NCBI GenBank assembly: GCA_965232165.1
Contig: CBDDOY010000002.1
Coordinates: 1,116,001 to 1,180,000, forward strand
Direction of reading: 5' to 3'
DNA from: UBA2779 sp965232165
GTDB lineage: Bacteria; Spirochaetota; Spirochaetia; DSM-2461
DNA length: 64,000 nt
This document shows positions 17,722 through 27,054 of the stretch, one piece after another. Both the position numbers and the translations under genes were made by a program. The notes beneath the pieces were generated by a model, which saw only the letters and a program-made list of their open reading frames with translations, had not been told where the DNA came from and searched no databases. Position 1 is the first letter of the stretch; each line of letters opens with the position of its first letter.

Positions 17722-18764
17722 ACACTGTCCTCCTCGCCTGTGATCATAACCTTGATGGGGGAACCCTCACTGCCAAGAACGGTGTTCAATGCTTCTTGGA
17801 AATCTGTCAGCCGAAATCTATGAGTAATCAGGCATTCTGTTTCGATGAGCCCGCTTCTCAACATCCATACAGCAGTTGCCCATTCATCCCCAGGCCAGGG
17901 GGCGGAATAATTCATCCACGAACCTATGATACATATCTCTTTACGGGTGATGCGCTCAAAGAGGGCCGCGTCATAGGTGATGTCTTGAGGGGATGTCCCC
18001 ACCTGGATGATCTTCCCTTTGCCCCTTGTCATTCGCAGGGCGTTTAATTTGGCCGCATTATTCCCCGATGACTCGAAAACGATGTGGGCGCCGCCCTTGC
18101 TCCGTACTATATCTTCCAGTGACTCGTTTGAACCGTCCACCGCATGGGTGGCGCCGATTCTAAGGGCCAGTTCAAGCTTCTCCGGGATGATGTCGACGGC
18201 GATGATGAGCCTCGCTCCCATGGCACGGAATACTTGCACAGCCAGCAATCCGATGGTCCCAAGGCCGGTGACTGCGATGGTTTTCCCAAGCAGGCTGCCC
18301 AGGCGCATAATAGGATGCAGGCAGACGGTGAGAGGTTCGATAAAAGCCCCTCTTTCCAGGGGAAAATCATGGCCTAATGGGATGATGTTAACGGCGGGAA
18401 CCTTGACATATTCGGCGAAGCAGCCGTCAATGCGCGAGCCGATGAAGCTGTAGCGTTCACAGAGCGAAAAATTCCCCCTTGCACAGTGCCCGCATACATG
18501 GCAGGGAAGCAAAGGCGCAGCACACACCCTGTCTCCTATGTTATAACCCATGACATTCTCGGCGATGGCCGCAATGGTGCCGGAGAATTCGTGACCGAGA
18601 ATCAATGTATTCCATTTCGGATTGCTATCGGCAAAGCGGTGACTATCCGATCCGCAAATGCCTGCATGGGTCACCCTCACGATGACTTCCCCGGCGGCAG
18701 GGATGGGGTCTTGTTTATCAACGATGATGATTTTCCCTGGAGATGCCCTTAGTATGGCTTTCAC
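17718..18764 (-). CDS. Zinc-dependent medium-chain dehydrogenase (polyol/threonine dehydrogenase-like)
   Basis: 348 residues. Catalytic zinc ligands are in GICGSD (Cys37) and GHEFSG (His58, Glu59). The structural zinc site is C88, C91, C94, C102 (CHVCGHCARGNFSLC). The Rossmann motif is GLGTIGLLAVQVFRAMGA, followed by an acidic residue (VDI), which favours NAD. Members oxidise sugar alcohols such as sorbitol, galactitol-1-phosphate or threonine. Overlaps both neighbours by 4 bp, so the three genes are translationally coupled. The exact substrate cannot be read from sequence. Confidence 0.9.
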   Translation of the reverse strand: MKAILRASPGKIIIVDKQDPIPAAGEVIVRVTHAGICGSDSHRFADSNPKWNTLILGHEFSGTIAAIAENVMGYNIGDRVCAAPLLPCHVCGHCARGNFSLCERYSFIGSRIDGCFAEYVKVPAVNIIPLGHDFPLERGAFIEPLTVCLHPIMRLGSLLGKTIAVTGLGTIGLLAVQVFRAMGARLIIAVDIIPEKLELALRIGATHAVDGSNESLEDIVRSKGGAHIVFESSGNNAAKLNALRMTRGKGKIIQVGTSPQDITYDAALFERITRKEICIIGSWMNYSAPWPGDEWATAVWMLRSGLIETECLITHRFRLTDFQEALNTVLGSEGSPIKVMITGEEDSV

Positions 18765-20284
18765 TTCAATTCCTTATTCTGTGTTAGCGAACTGAGCGCC
18801 TCAAACTCAGGTTCGAGTATATGGTACAGCCTTTCGAAGAGATGATAAAGCTCATCGTAATACATGCGAAGCATCGGGTTAGGATGATGCCTTTCGCTTA
18901 CGGCAGCCGCTTGAATCATCTCCTCATAGCTGTCGAAGTAACCTGCAGCCTTGGCACCGGCCATGGCGGCGCCAAGTGCAGCACTGTCACTCCGGCCCAC
19001 GCGATGAATTTCCAAGTTCAGGACATCGGCGATGATCTGCGAATAGACGCTGCTTCGGGCACAACCGCCGGTGAGCCGGCAAGCCCTTGGCTCAACGCCA
19101 AACTCGCCCATCAGGGCTAACACTTTGCGCATGCCCATGGCATTGCCCTCCATGAAAGCCCGGGCCAGTTCCCCGTCACTCATAGCCGGGTCCATGCCGA
19201 AGAGCACCCCCCTGGTACGGCTGTTGAACAGCGGCGCCCGCTGGCCCACCATGTAAGGCAGAAACACCACCGGTCTTTCCCCCGGTCTAATCGCCTGTGC
19301 ACGGGCATCCAGCGAACCATAGTCGCCCTCATTGAGCAACCCGGCAAACCACTTATAACCGGCACCGCCATAATCGACACTGCCGGCGTGAATCCAACAG
19401 CCGGGGGCGATGTGACGGTAGGCCAGGAATGAATGAGTAAAATGGGGAACCCTGGTACAGAGATTAACATTCGATGCGGTACCGGCAGAGATATTCAGGC
19501 TGCCATCCGCTATAGTCCCCGTCCCCAGCACTGCCGCGGCATTGTCCATGGCACCGGCAATCACCTTAACACCGGGCTCAATTCCGATTTCAGCGGCAAC
19601 GATACCTGAAACAGTGCCGACAATATCTGTGCACTCGGATATTTCCGGCAGTTTCTCCCTGTCGAGGCCGCATCTGTCGATCAGGGTTTCACTCCATATC
19701 CCTCTAGGGGTTTCGCACAATTGGCTCAGTCCGCATTGAGATATATCCAAACAGTCGGTTCCGCATAGCCTGCGTACAAAGTATCCATTTGCGGAGAGAA
19801 ATTTTGCGGTTTTGAGATAGGTTTCCGGCTCCTTATCTTTGATCCAGCGAGCCTTAGGGGCAAAGTTTGAGGCATCGCTGCGGTTTCCGCCTATCTCAAA
19901 TACCAAATCGTTTAATGACTCGTTAATAGCCCGATGTTCAGCCATGGCGCGGCGGTCCATCCAGATGATGGCATTGCGCAGGGGTTTTCCTTTGACATCC
20001 ACAGGCAGCACCGTAGGCGCCATAGCATCAATGGCGATGATGTCCAAGTTCTTCCGCGAAGGGGATGCGGGGAAGGAGTATAGACGTTCTATGAGTTCCT
20101 TCATGGCTTTCCACCACTGCTTAGGGTTCTGTTCGGCCCAGCCGGGTAGCGGATACTCGGTTTCATAGCTCTTGGCTGCCTGAACGATGAGGTTCAATTC
20201 TTCGCCAAAGAGGGCCGCCTTCATACTCGTTGTACCCAAATCAATACTAAGAATGTGTTTCAAAGGAACCTCAAAGCGATTCAC
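18761..20284 (-). CDS. FGGY-family carbohydrate kinase
   Basis: About 507 residues from GTG 20284. A TTG at 20263 with GAGG upstream, which would give a start of LKHILSIDLGTTSMK, is a plausible shorter alternative. The N-terminal phosphate loop DLGTTSMKAALF, the AIIWMDRRA substrate region, the C-terminal GAMDNAAAVLGTG and the FGGY signature area (GGCARSSVYSQIIAD, SDSAALGAAMAG) are all present. Phosphorylates a pentose, ketose or polyol with ATP. It is the first gene of the operon and begins 26 bp after the end of the co-oriented tRNA-Thr, so it may share or follow that promoter. Confidence 0.92.
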   Translation of the reverse strand: MNRFEVPLKHILSIDLGTTSMKAALFGEELNLIVQAAKSYETEYPLPGWAEQNPKQWWKAMKELIERLYSFPASPSRKNLDIIAIDAMAPTVLPVDVKGKPLRNAIIWMDRRAMAEHRAINESLNDLVFEIGGNRSDASNFAPKARWIKDKEPETYLKTAKFLSANGYFVRRLCGTDCLDISQCGLSQLCETPRGIWSETLIDRCGLDREKLPEISECTDIVGTVSGIVAAEIGIEPGVKVIAGAMDNAAAVLGTGTIADGSLNISAGTASNVNLCTRVPHFTHSFLAYRHIAPGCWIHAGSVDYGGAGYKWFAGLLNEGDYGSLDARAQAIRPGERPVVFLPYMVGQRAPLFNSRTRGVLFGMDPAMSDGELARAFMEGNAMGMRKVLALMGEFGVEPRACRLTGGCARSSVYSQIIADVLNLEIHRVGRSDSAALGAAMAGAKAAGYFDSYEEMIQAAAVSERHHPNPMLRMYYDELYHLFERLYHILEPEFEALSSLTQNKELK

Positions 20285-20310
20285 TCCATTTGAATCCGAG
20301 AGAGGGGAAA

Positions 20311-20383
20311 AGCCAAAGTGGGGATTCGAACCCCAGACCTACGCATTACGAGTGCGTTGCTCTACCTGCTGAGCTACTTTGGC
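20311..20383 (-). tRNA. tRNA-Thr (anticodon CGT)
   Basis: Reverse-complement folds as a standard cloverleaf. The acceptor is GCCAAAG/CTTTGGC, the D arm AGCTCAGCAGGTAGAGC, the anticodon loop CTCGTAA with CGT, and the T loop GGTTCGAATCC. No encoded CCA. Lies directly upstream of the FGGY operon on the same strand. Confidence 0.95.
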
Positions 20384-20469
20384 AACTCTATCTATTATAG
20401 ACAAACTCTCAGTGGGGTCAATATACGGGAATCGGCACTACAGAATAGCCAGTGTGCCGGAACCTGCAA

Positions 20470-20625
20470 AATTATTATTGGGGCGCAACCCTTCGGGTCG
20501 GGCTTTTCACTCCAATGCCTTATTCTGGCAGCCTTCCCCCCGGCTCATTGCCAATCGCCGGGGCTGCCGGCGGCATTTCCGTTTCAATCCCTTGCGCGGC
20601 TATTGCCATTTCGCGATCTGTTGTG
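20470..20625 (+). repeat. R2 repeat, copy a
   Basis: Shares about 130-150 bp with copies at 28764 and 36247: GCGCAACCCTTCGGGTCGGG, ACTCCAATGCCTTATTCTGG, a hairpin (GGCAGCC ... GGCTGCC with inner CCCCGG/CCGGGG), then GGCATTTCCGTTTCAATCCC. Non-coding. Located 87 bp from tRNA-Thr and just before a zinc-ribbon IS. Confidence 0.85.
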
Positions 20626-20711
20626 GACAGAACCCTTGCCATTCTGCCGGACTTAACTCGTCTGGTCAGGTTCAGTCTTCACCCTGCCGCTTCGATGTCA
20701 CTCTTATCAAA

Positions 20712-21931
20712 TGCCCCGAACCTTGTGTTCACCTCTAAACCTGGCTGTACAGGGGGCTGTAGCGATTAACCTTCACCCCGGGATTACGCCACTGACTGGA
20801 CCAGGTCTTGCGTTCTTCAGTGCCCAGTCTGAGCTTGCTCAGGAATGGACGCTTCAGCCAATACCTGCCGATTATTTTGTCCAGGTCTGTACGCTCAATT
20901 CCGGCCTCTTCCACGTGTGTTGTCATGTCTTTTTTTCGGGCTTCCTGAACCCGCCGGGCAATCACGCAGTTATGGTAGTGACGATAGACGGCCATGCGCG
21001 TCATCATCGCACTGGGACACCGGGCAAACTGTACCGTCTGCCGCACATGATTGCAGGCATCTTTGCGAATCTGACGGTCAAGGTAATTCACAGGGAATAG
21101 GGGATTGTCTTTATTCCTGAACTCATTTGAAGATATACATTCATGAAGAAAGTATTTCCTGAAATCCTCAATCTTGGCGAAGGCCCGTGTATACGATTTG
21201 TGAAGGTCTGTCGTCAATATCTTTCCGGTAACCTTCTTATCTTCAAGCAGTTGAATAAGACCTTCTGTTATACTTCTAAACGATTTTTCGACGGCTTTCG
21301 GATCGGCCTTTTCAACGGCTTCCAGTTCTAACCTCTGCTTCTTCTGTGCAGGGGTCATTCTTCCTTTGCGCCTAAGATTGGCAAAGCCCATGCTGTAGAT
21401 GAACTCGGATGCAGAGCCGGCGAAGAGGTTGATGTGATGGGGGAAGTACTGGGAAAAAGAGAACGATTCCAGTCCGTCGGCGGCCATATTTTCCTGCATG
21501 GGCAGGGCCGGAAGCAGTTCGGAATGAATGGCCAGACAGCACCGTGCCAGCCGTTCAAAGCGGTTCTGAACGGTCTCGGCCCTGATGCCGAGGGCCCGGC
21601 CTATGTCGATCAGCCCTGAAGCGGTGACAAGATGCTCGAAGATTCTGGAATAATCGATAGTTTTTTTGGCATAGTAATCTATGGAAAAAGTCTGATTAGA
21701 AAAAGTCCTGCGGCAATTCTTACAGCGGTAGCGCTGAATTGGGCCGAAGGCCATGGTAGGATGAAAACCATAGCGGATATACCAGTTCTCCCCTAAAGGA
21801 GCGTCAAAATTGGAGCAATCGGGATTGGGGCAGTGCGGAAAAGTCATAAACACCTCCTTGTCAAGTCGTTTCCCTACTAAGGAATGACTGGGGGCAGAGG
21901 CTGTTTCTTTCAAACACCAAGCTTTTGGGCA
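20712..21931 (-). mobile_element. Zinc-ribbon DDE insertion sequence, copy A (about 1220 bp)
   Basis: Aligned with copy B, it spans from TGCCCCGAACCTTGTG to the inverted TGCCCAAAAGCTTGGTG, imperfect terminal repeats. No target duplication is evident, and both copies are followed by TTGCA, so the true right end could extend five bases. One transposase gene on the minus strand. Confidence 0.85.
20735..21847 (-). CDS. Zinc-ribbon DDE transposase (IS1/IS1595-like), copy A
   Basis: 370 residues from ATG 21847, which follows a textbook AAGGAGGTG box; longer upstream frames lack support. The N-terminal four-Cys ribbon is CPNPDC ... CKNCRRTF. Next comes a helix-turn-helix region (DIGRALGIRAETVQNRFER), then a catalytic core with Asp in AADGLESFSF, Asp in TTDLHKSYTRAF and a following Glu in FLHECISS. 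The family assignment to IS1/IS1595-like groups is by architecture. Close to, but not identical with, the copy at 32931-34043. Confidence 0.85.
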   Translation of the reverse strand: MTFPHCPNPDCSNFDAPLGENWYIRYGFHPTMAFGPIQRYRCKNCRRTFSNQTFSIDYYAKKTIDYSRIFEHLVTASGLIDIGRALGIRAETVQNRFERLARCCLAIHSELLPALPMQENMAADGLESFSFSQYFPHHINLFAGSASEFIYSMGFANLRRKGRMTPAQKKQRLELEAVEKADPKAVEKSFRSITEGLIQLLEDKKVTGKILTTDLHKSYTRAFAKIEDFRKYFLHECISSNEFRNKDNPLFPVNYLDRQIRKDACNHVRQTVQFARCPSAMMTRMAVYRHYHNCVIARRVQEARKKDMTTHVEEAGIERTDLDKIIGRYWLKRPFLSKLRLGTEERKTWSSQWRNPGVKVNRYSPLYSQV

Positions 21932-22004
21932 TTGCACAAGGATTCCACAGCGTAGATGCAGGAATAGAGGGCTGAAACTGACCTGTTAAGTCCGCTCCTA
22001 GAGA

Positions 22005-22667
22005 TCAATCTCCCGAGTTCTGATGACTCTTTTGAGTTTTCACGAGGCGTTCAAAATCATGGATGTTTGTAACTATAATTTTGGATTGTGTGACACTGAT
22101 TTTGTTCTTCTCCTGGAAGTGATTAACAATCTCTCGGCAGCGTGTCGGCATTATTCCGGCCCAATGGGCGATGTCCGCAACTGAGTTATGGAATTCCCGT
22201 GCGGAAGTATCGGATAAGGATTCCTCTTTTGACTGTTCATTGAGCATAACGAAAACATCGGCAACCTTTGCGAAATCATCCTCCAGGGTAAGTATCGCAA
22301 AACGCCGCTTCTGGTCGTTGATGCGTTTGGCAAACAGATGAAGGAGCTTGAGGGCCAACTGAGGGTTGTTAGACATCAATACAACGAAATTATCCCTGTT
22401 AAACTCAAGAATCCTGCAGTCTTCAAGTGCAATAATCGAAGCACTTCGTGGAGCATTTTCCAATAGTGCCATCTCGCCGAAGAATTCACCCGGAAGGAGC
22501 ACGTCAATAGTCTTTTCTATATTCCCAATGATCTTGACAATTTTAACCTTGCCCGAATTGATTAGATAAAACGAATCACCCGGTTCAAACTCACAGAAAA
22601 TAATTTCATCTGCTCTGTAATCCTTGGCGAAACGTTCGAATAGAGAAAGATCAAGCCCCATTATCAC
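22005..22667 (-). CDS. Crp/Fnr-type regulator
   Basis: 220 residues. A cyclic-nucleotide-binding beta-roll with GEFFGEMALLENAPRSASI, which is the phosphate-binding cassette (Glu and Arg positions present), is followed by a C-terminal winged helix (DIAHWAGIMPTRCREIVNHF). Probably a DNA-binding regulator responding to a nucleotide or related ligand. Its start overlaps the stop of the upstream cNMP/TPR gene by 4 bp, so the pair is co-translated. Targets unknown. Confidence 0.88.
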   Translation of the reverse strand: MIMGLDLSLFERFAKDYRADEIIFCEFEPGDSFYLINSGKVKIVKIIGNIEKTIDVLLPGEFFGEMALLENAPRSASIIALEDCRILEFNRDNFVVLMSNNPQLALKLLHLFAKRINDQKRRFAILTLEDDFAKVADVFVMLNEQSKEESLSDTSAREFHNSVADIAHWAGIMPTRCREIVNHFQEKNKISVTQSKIIVTNIHDFERLVKTQKSHQNSGD

Positions 22668-23644
22668 TCATCCCCAAAGCTTCTTGCCTTAACCATCATC
22701 TGGCGGTGTAAGTTGCTTCCTTCGGGAAGTATTTGGCAAGCTTTGCGGTAGAAGCCTTGCGCCTTGGTTTCTTGCCCCATTGCTCCATAGCTAAGTCCAA
22801 TGTAGCTTACGGCTTCACCAAGATGACTGTGTTGAGGATACTGGCGCAAGACTGTCGAGAGATGCTTGATGGCTTCATCGTAGCGTTCCAGGTGATACAA
22901 ACAGCAGCCGACTCGAAATTTGACGTATGGTATATGCTCCTGGTCCCGCCCGCTTTCCAGCAGCGACAAGTATCCCTTCATGGCATCCTTGTATTGTCTG
23001 AGATTATATTGAGTTTCAATGTCCTTGAGGGACAGCCCGGAGTAGGATGCGTATTTCTTAGCGGCTGGCTCCTGACTGTTAGCGGACTGTTCCAAGGCCG
23101 ACTTGGCAGCCTCGGCCTTCAACTTAGCCTGGGGAGCATAAGTGCCGGTCGGCCAATACTTGAGGTATTGGCAAAACGCATGAGCGGCCTGAGCATACTG
23201 AGAGTCATTTATGTAGTATTCGCCAACAGCAAACAATCCGGCTTCTTGGCTTATGTTAACATCTTCATGAGAAAGATGGCTTTGAACCTGCTTATGTATG
23301 CGCCTAAGCTGGTTAGAGAAAACCTGGAGCATCTTCATCATTAATCTGGGGTTCCCCGATATCAATGCCTCGAATTCCGGAACAGTGAATTGGACAACCT
23401 GACTGTCGATAGCGGCCATCGCTGTTTCACTATGGGAACTTCCTGCAATTGCAGCCTGCACCCCAAAGAACTCTCCAGTTTTGATAGATTCTCTGACCTC
23501 CGAGCCCGTTAGAATATCCTGGTAAGTCAACTCAATTCTTCCCTGCTTCAATATAAATATGCTTGAGGCTTTGTCTGCAATGAAATAAATAATTGCACCT
23601 GTTCGATAAGCTACAGTTTTCGGCAAGAATTGTTCTCCTCTCAT
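22664..23644 (-). CDS. Cyclic-nucleotide-binding domain plus TPR protein
   Basis: 326 residues. Residues about 1-125 form a cNMP-binding roll (TGEFFGVQAAIAGSSHSETA), in which the usual Glu of the binding cassette is not conserved, so ligand binding is uncertain. The rest contains tetratricopeptide-type helices (YAQAAHAFCQYLKYWP, RYDEAIKHLSTVLRQYP, KAQGFYRKACQILP). No DNA-binding domain. Coupled to the Crp-like regulator downstream, which suggests a sensor/scaffold-regulator pair of the sort seen in spirochaetes. Confidence 0.85.
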   Translation of the reverse strand: MRGEQFLPKTVAYRTGAIIYFIADKASSIFILKQGRIELTYQDILTGSEVRESIKTGEFFGVQAAIAGSSHSETAMAAIDSQVVQFTVPEFEALISGNPRLMMKMLQVFSNQLRRIHKQVQSHLSHEDVNISQEAGLFAVGEYYINDSQYAQAAHAFCQYLKYWPTGTYAPQAKLKAEAAKSALEQSANSQEPAAKKYASYSGLSLKDIETQYNLRQYKDAMKGYLSLLESGRDQEHIPYVKFRVGCCLYHLERYDEAIKHLSTVLRQYPQHSHLGEAVSYIGLSYGAMGQETKAQGFYRKACQILPEGSNLHRQMMVKARSFGDE

Positions 23645-23839
23645 GTTTCTATATAATGATATACCGCTAAGTGGCCGCTGTCAACATAGAAACTGGAACT
23701 TCGGGACATCAACAGAAATAAATAATCGGGCGCATGGCTTAAAAAATTTTGGATTCATCGGTGCCAGTTCCATGAATTTTCTCAAACTATTCCTGGGTCA
23801 TTGTCCTGTCTGTGCCAGATCAGGGTATACTAGCGGCAC

Positions 23840-24676
23840 ATGGTCGATCTGCACACACATTCTAATGAAAGCGATGGAGAGTTGACGCCCTCTGAATTGA
23901 TAAACCATGCCGCCGCGATTGGACTGAAGGCTATCGCCTTGACCGATCATGATACGGTGGCGGGAATAGGACAGGCCAAGACTCAAGCGAAGCAAAAAGG
24001 CATACGGTTTATACCCGGAGTGGAGTTTGATGTGGATTTCGAACCAGGAGAGTTCCATTTGCTCAGCCTTGATCTAAACCTAGATAGACTCAGTCTGATT
24101 GATAGCTTCTGCATAAGTATAAGGAGGCGTCGAGTCGAGAGAAATCGGAAAATGATCCGCATCATGCAAGATGCGGGGCTGGATGTTTCAATGTCCATGT
24201 TGGAATCTATCGCCGGAGGCGAGGTTATTGGGAGACCGCATTTTGCTCAATGGATGATTGATGCCGGATTGGTCAATGATATTCCCCAGGCGTTTAAGAA
24301 ATGGCTGGGCCCTGGCTGCCCCTTCCATGTTAAAAAAGACCTTCCAGCCCTTAAGGAAACCATTAAAGCGGTTCACAGAGCTGGAGGCAAGTCCGTCCTC
24401 GCCCATCCCCAAACTTTGAGGATTTCATGGAGACGATTCGAGCAGTGCCTCATCGAGTGGAAAGCACTGGGGCTTGACGGGATTGAGGTTTTCCATTCGG
24501 GGGCAACCCGTAACAGTGTGAGGCGGTTGACAGAACTGACCCTTAAGCACAAACTCATTGCAACCGGAGGGTCTGATTTTCACGGAACCAGCCGGCCGGA
24601 TAGATTCTTGGGTTATGGTCCATTTGGCATGAAATTGAGCGAGAGTCTGCTCGCACCATTTACCGATGAGCAGTAG
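23840..24676 (+). CDS. PHP-domain phosphoesterase (TrpH/YciV-like)
   Basis: 278 residues. PHP metal motifs are VDLHTHSNESDG (His5, His7), LTDHDT, GVEFD, RPHF, LAHP and GGSDFHG. This set matches TrpH/YciV-type enzymes that hydrolyse 3',5'-nucleotide bisphosphates or trim RNA 5' ends. First gene of a three-gene run with an M23 peptidase (11-bp overlap) and a secreted PEGA-like protein. It diverges from the cNMP/TPR gene across a 195-bp intergenic stretch that should hold both promoters. Confidence 0.9.
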   Translation: MVDLHTHSNESDGELTPSELINHAAAIGLKAIALTDHDTVAGIGQAKTQAKQKGIRFIPGVEFDVDFEPGEFHLLSLDLNLDRLSLIDSFCISIRRRRVERNRKMIRIMQDAGLDVSMSMLESIAGGEVIGRPHFAQWMIDAGLVNDIPQAFKKWLGPGCPFHVKKDLPALKETIKAVHRAGGKSVLAHPQTLRISWRRFEQCLIEWKALGLDGIEVFHSGATRNSVRRLTELTLKHKLIATGGSDFHGTSRPDRFLGYGPFGMKLSESLLAPFTDEQ

Positions 24677-25559
24677 AGTCATAGCGAAAATACTCATAAT
24701 TCTTCTCGCAGGAAATCTGTGTGCCGATTATCCTCTTATTAAGTATACTAACAAATCTCAAGATCCCATTTATTCACAACAGCAGCAGGATGTGAAATCC
24801 TGGTATTCGGGGGAGCATGAATCTCTGCCGCTGATCCTCTTCAAATATGTACCGCATTTATCTGAAGACCTTTTTTCGATTGCGGCGGCATTCAATTTGC
24901 CCTACGAAACATTGGCCACCCTCAACGGTTGGGATTCTCCCATACTCTTTGAGACGGCTGATTGGGTCATTGTACCAAATCTACAGGGCCTGTTCCTTCC
25001 GGAAAATCCGACCAGCAGGAGGGAAAAAGCCATGGCTGAAACAAGGAAAAACCAAGAGGGCATTCACCTTGTCGTATCCCATGGGGGAGAGCATAAGAGA
25101 AATCTTATATTCCATCCGGGAGACAAATTTACTCCTGAGGAGCGTGTTCAGTTTCTTGGCAGCATTTTTTCATCCCCGATAAATGGAGGTGTATTGACAT
25201 CGGGGTTTGGTTATAGATCAAGCCCGTTCACAGGGCGAACCAGCTATCATCCCGGCATCGATATCAAAGCGGAAATTGGCACCCCCGTATACGCTGCACG
25301 TGATGGCCAAGTTTTAGAGGTTGGAGTACTGAGCTTATATGGAAACTATATCATAATTGATCACCGAGGAAACTATCAGACGATGTATGCCCATCTCAAA
25401 GAAGCACTGGTCGATGAAGGCCAGATAGTAGAAGCAGGAGAACTAGTGGCATTGTCGGGTAATTCAGGAAAATCAACAGGTCCGCATCTGCACTTTGAGA
25501 TACGCCGTGAAAAGAGACCCATTGATCCGCTGCGTATTACAGCATTGAGGAATGAATGA
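24666..25559 (+). CDS. LysM-M23 peptidoglycan endopeptidase, secreted
   Basis: 297 residues. The N-terminal signal peptide (VIAKILIILLAGNLCA) is followed by a LysM-like segment around residues 60-110 (LFSIAAAFNLPYETLATLNG). The C-terminal M23/LytM domain carries YHPGIDI (zinc His and Asp) and GPHLHFEIRR (catalytic/zinc His). Both metal motifs are intact, so it should be an active cell-wall hydrolase rather than a degenerate regulator. Overlaps the PHP gene and is followed 10 bp later by a PEGA-like protein. Confidence 0.92.
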   Translation: MSSRVIAKILIILLAGNLCADYPLIKYTNKSQDPIYSQQQQDVKSWYSGEHESLPLILFKYVPHLSEDLFSIAAAFNLPYETLATLNGWDSPILFETADWVIVPNLQGLFLPENPTSRREKAMAETRKNQEGIHLVVSHGGEHKRNLIFHPGDKFTPEERVQFLGSIFSSPINGGVLTSGFGYRSSPFTGRTSYHPGIDIKAEIGTPVYAARDGQVLEVGVLSLYGNYIIIDHRGNYQTMYAHLKEALVDEGQIVEAGELVALSGNSGKSTGPHLHFEIRREKRPIDPLRITALRNE

Positions 25560-25569
25560 CGGGTAAGAT

Positions 25570-26574
25570 ATGAATTGGCAAGTCAAAATTGCGATTGCCC
25601 TGATAATCCTTGGAGCTGCTCAATTCCTCCAAGCCGAAAGCATTCATGGCACCGTTACGGGATTCGTCGATGATGAGAGCGGCCCTTTGCCGTTCCCTCT
25701 TGAAGGAATAGTCGTCATCAAAGCCCAAGATTACCCGAACTATCAGGAGGGTATTGAACTGCAAATCGACTTGTCAGAGGGTTTGCAGAATTATTCGAAT
25801 AGCTTCGCGGTGATGGTCTATAAGAATATCTCGCCGGCTCCTGATACCGGCATACAGAGCTACAATGGAACACGAATCTTCATGCACTTGATTTCCAATA
25901 CCGATTCAATGTACTTACGGATTCCATTTATAAGAAATCACACGATTAGCGGTGATGCCCTGACCCATCTCCTCCCAGCAGCAGTAGCGCAAGACGAATT
26001 CCCTCTTCTCATTACCATCCTCCCTGTTGCGAAAGGTGTCCCTGAAATAGTCTATGAGCAAGAATTCACCATACGTTCATCGGCTATTTGGAAGGATGAG
26101 GGTTCGGTGACAATATCGGTAAGCAATTCTTCCGGCGCATCTGATGAGATAATTGCGGCAACCGTTGATGGCCATGATGTCGCATTGGATGAAATGCTCG
26201 TTTTGAGTACAGGTGTTCACAGAGTCATCGTAAACAGTACCCATGCTCCCCCCGTCGAGCAGACAATAGCCATTGAACGGGGTACGCATATCAGCATACC
26301 TGTTACACTTGATTACAGCCCTCCGATGGTAACCGTCAGTGCCTTAGAGGGTGCGCGTGTCATCCTCGACGATGAAGAAATTGGGTTAGAAAGCGGAATT
26401 ACGACATTGGAAATTGAACCGGGAGAGCACAAAATTACTGGTATGCTTGGGGAGTATGAAACTTCCAGAAACTTCTCTATACACCCGGGAGGCCGGGTCA
26501 GCATAGAACTCCTCTTCGATATCAAGATTACCGAGCATGGAATTGGAAATCCTTATGGAGCGGGAGACCGATAA
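25570..26574 (+). CDS. Secreted PEGA-like hypothetical protein
   Basis: 334 residues with a signal peptide (VKIAIALIILGAAQFLQA). The mature chain is beta-rich. The C-terminal 130 residues hold two PEGA-like units (ATVDGHDVALDEMLVLSTG, then GARVILDDEEIGLESGI with EIEPGEHKI). PEGA domains are found in surface or periplasmic proteins. It follows the M23 peptidase in the same operon, which suggests an envelope role. A strong terminator lies downstream at 26741. Confidence 0.8.
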   Translation: MNWQVKIAIALIILGAAQFLQAESIHGTVTGFVDDESGPLPFPLEGIVVIKAQDYPNYQEGIELQIDLSEGLQNYSNSFAVMVYKNISPAPDTGIQSYNGTRIFMHLISNTDSMYLRIPFIRNHTISGDALTHLLPAAVAQDEFPLLITILPVAKGVPEIVYEQEFTIRSSAIWKDEGSVTISVSNSSGASDEIIAATVDGHDVALDEMLVLSTGVHRVIVNSTHAPPVEQTIAIERGTHISIPVTLDYSPPMVTVSALEGARVILDDEEIGLESGITTLEIEPGEHKITGMLGEYETSRNFSIHPGGRVSIELLFDIKITEHGIGNPYGAGDR

Positions 26575-26740
26575 TTGATTGGAGTTTTGCACCCATGACT
26601 TCACTATAGAAACGCATGGTACAGTTTTTTTGAGATGTCCTCAAGTTCATGGAAGAATAAGTCGAAGCTTAAGTGTCGGTGCTTCGGGATAGCACCCCTC
26701 CCAGTTCGCTATTCTGGAAACCGGCCCCTTTCAAAGGGTG

Positions 26741-26766
26741 GCCGGCCTTCGGGTCGGCCGTTTTTT
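26741..26766 (+). terminator. Rho-independent terminator of PHP-M23-PEGA operon
   Basis: A GCCGGCC stem pairs with GGTCGGC across a TTCG loop, followed by CG and six T. It lies 167 bp after the last stop codon. Confidence 0.85.
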
Positions 26767-27054
26767 ATTTCAAGCACGAAAATTTCCAACTTCGCAAAGC
26801 ACCTGCCTGCACGTTGCATACAGACCGGCGAAAGGTTCTCCTGTATGGAGAGTTCAGGCTAAGCCGTCCAGTAATCGAGTGCGCCGGCATGCTTATTTCA
26901 GTTAGTATTTCGGGGCGTTACCCCTTGGCCTATACGGTCAGAGGAGAAGGCGCCCGCTATTGCATGTTTCATAGAATTGCTTCCGATGAATAATCTTAAG
27001 CTTCCCGCCTGACAGGTTCCCTCTCTTCAATCTCTCCATTAGAGTTATGATGTG
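26767..27054. other. Non-coding gap before pyrophosphatase gene
   Basis: No supportable gene. It contains a short hairpin-like stretch (GGGGCGTTACCCC near 26910-26925) and presumably the promoter of the downstream pyrophosphatase gene, though no convincing -35/-10 pair stands out. Together with 26575-26740 it forms a 480-bp intergenic region. Confidence 0.5.

Noticed and set aside
18007..18453. Plus-strand 148-codon frame within the dehydrogenase
   Set aside because: Antisense of a clear zinc dehydrogenase; low-complexity translation without motif.
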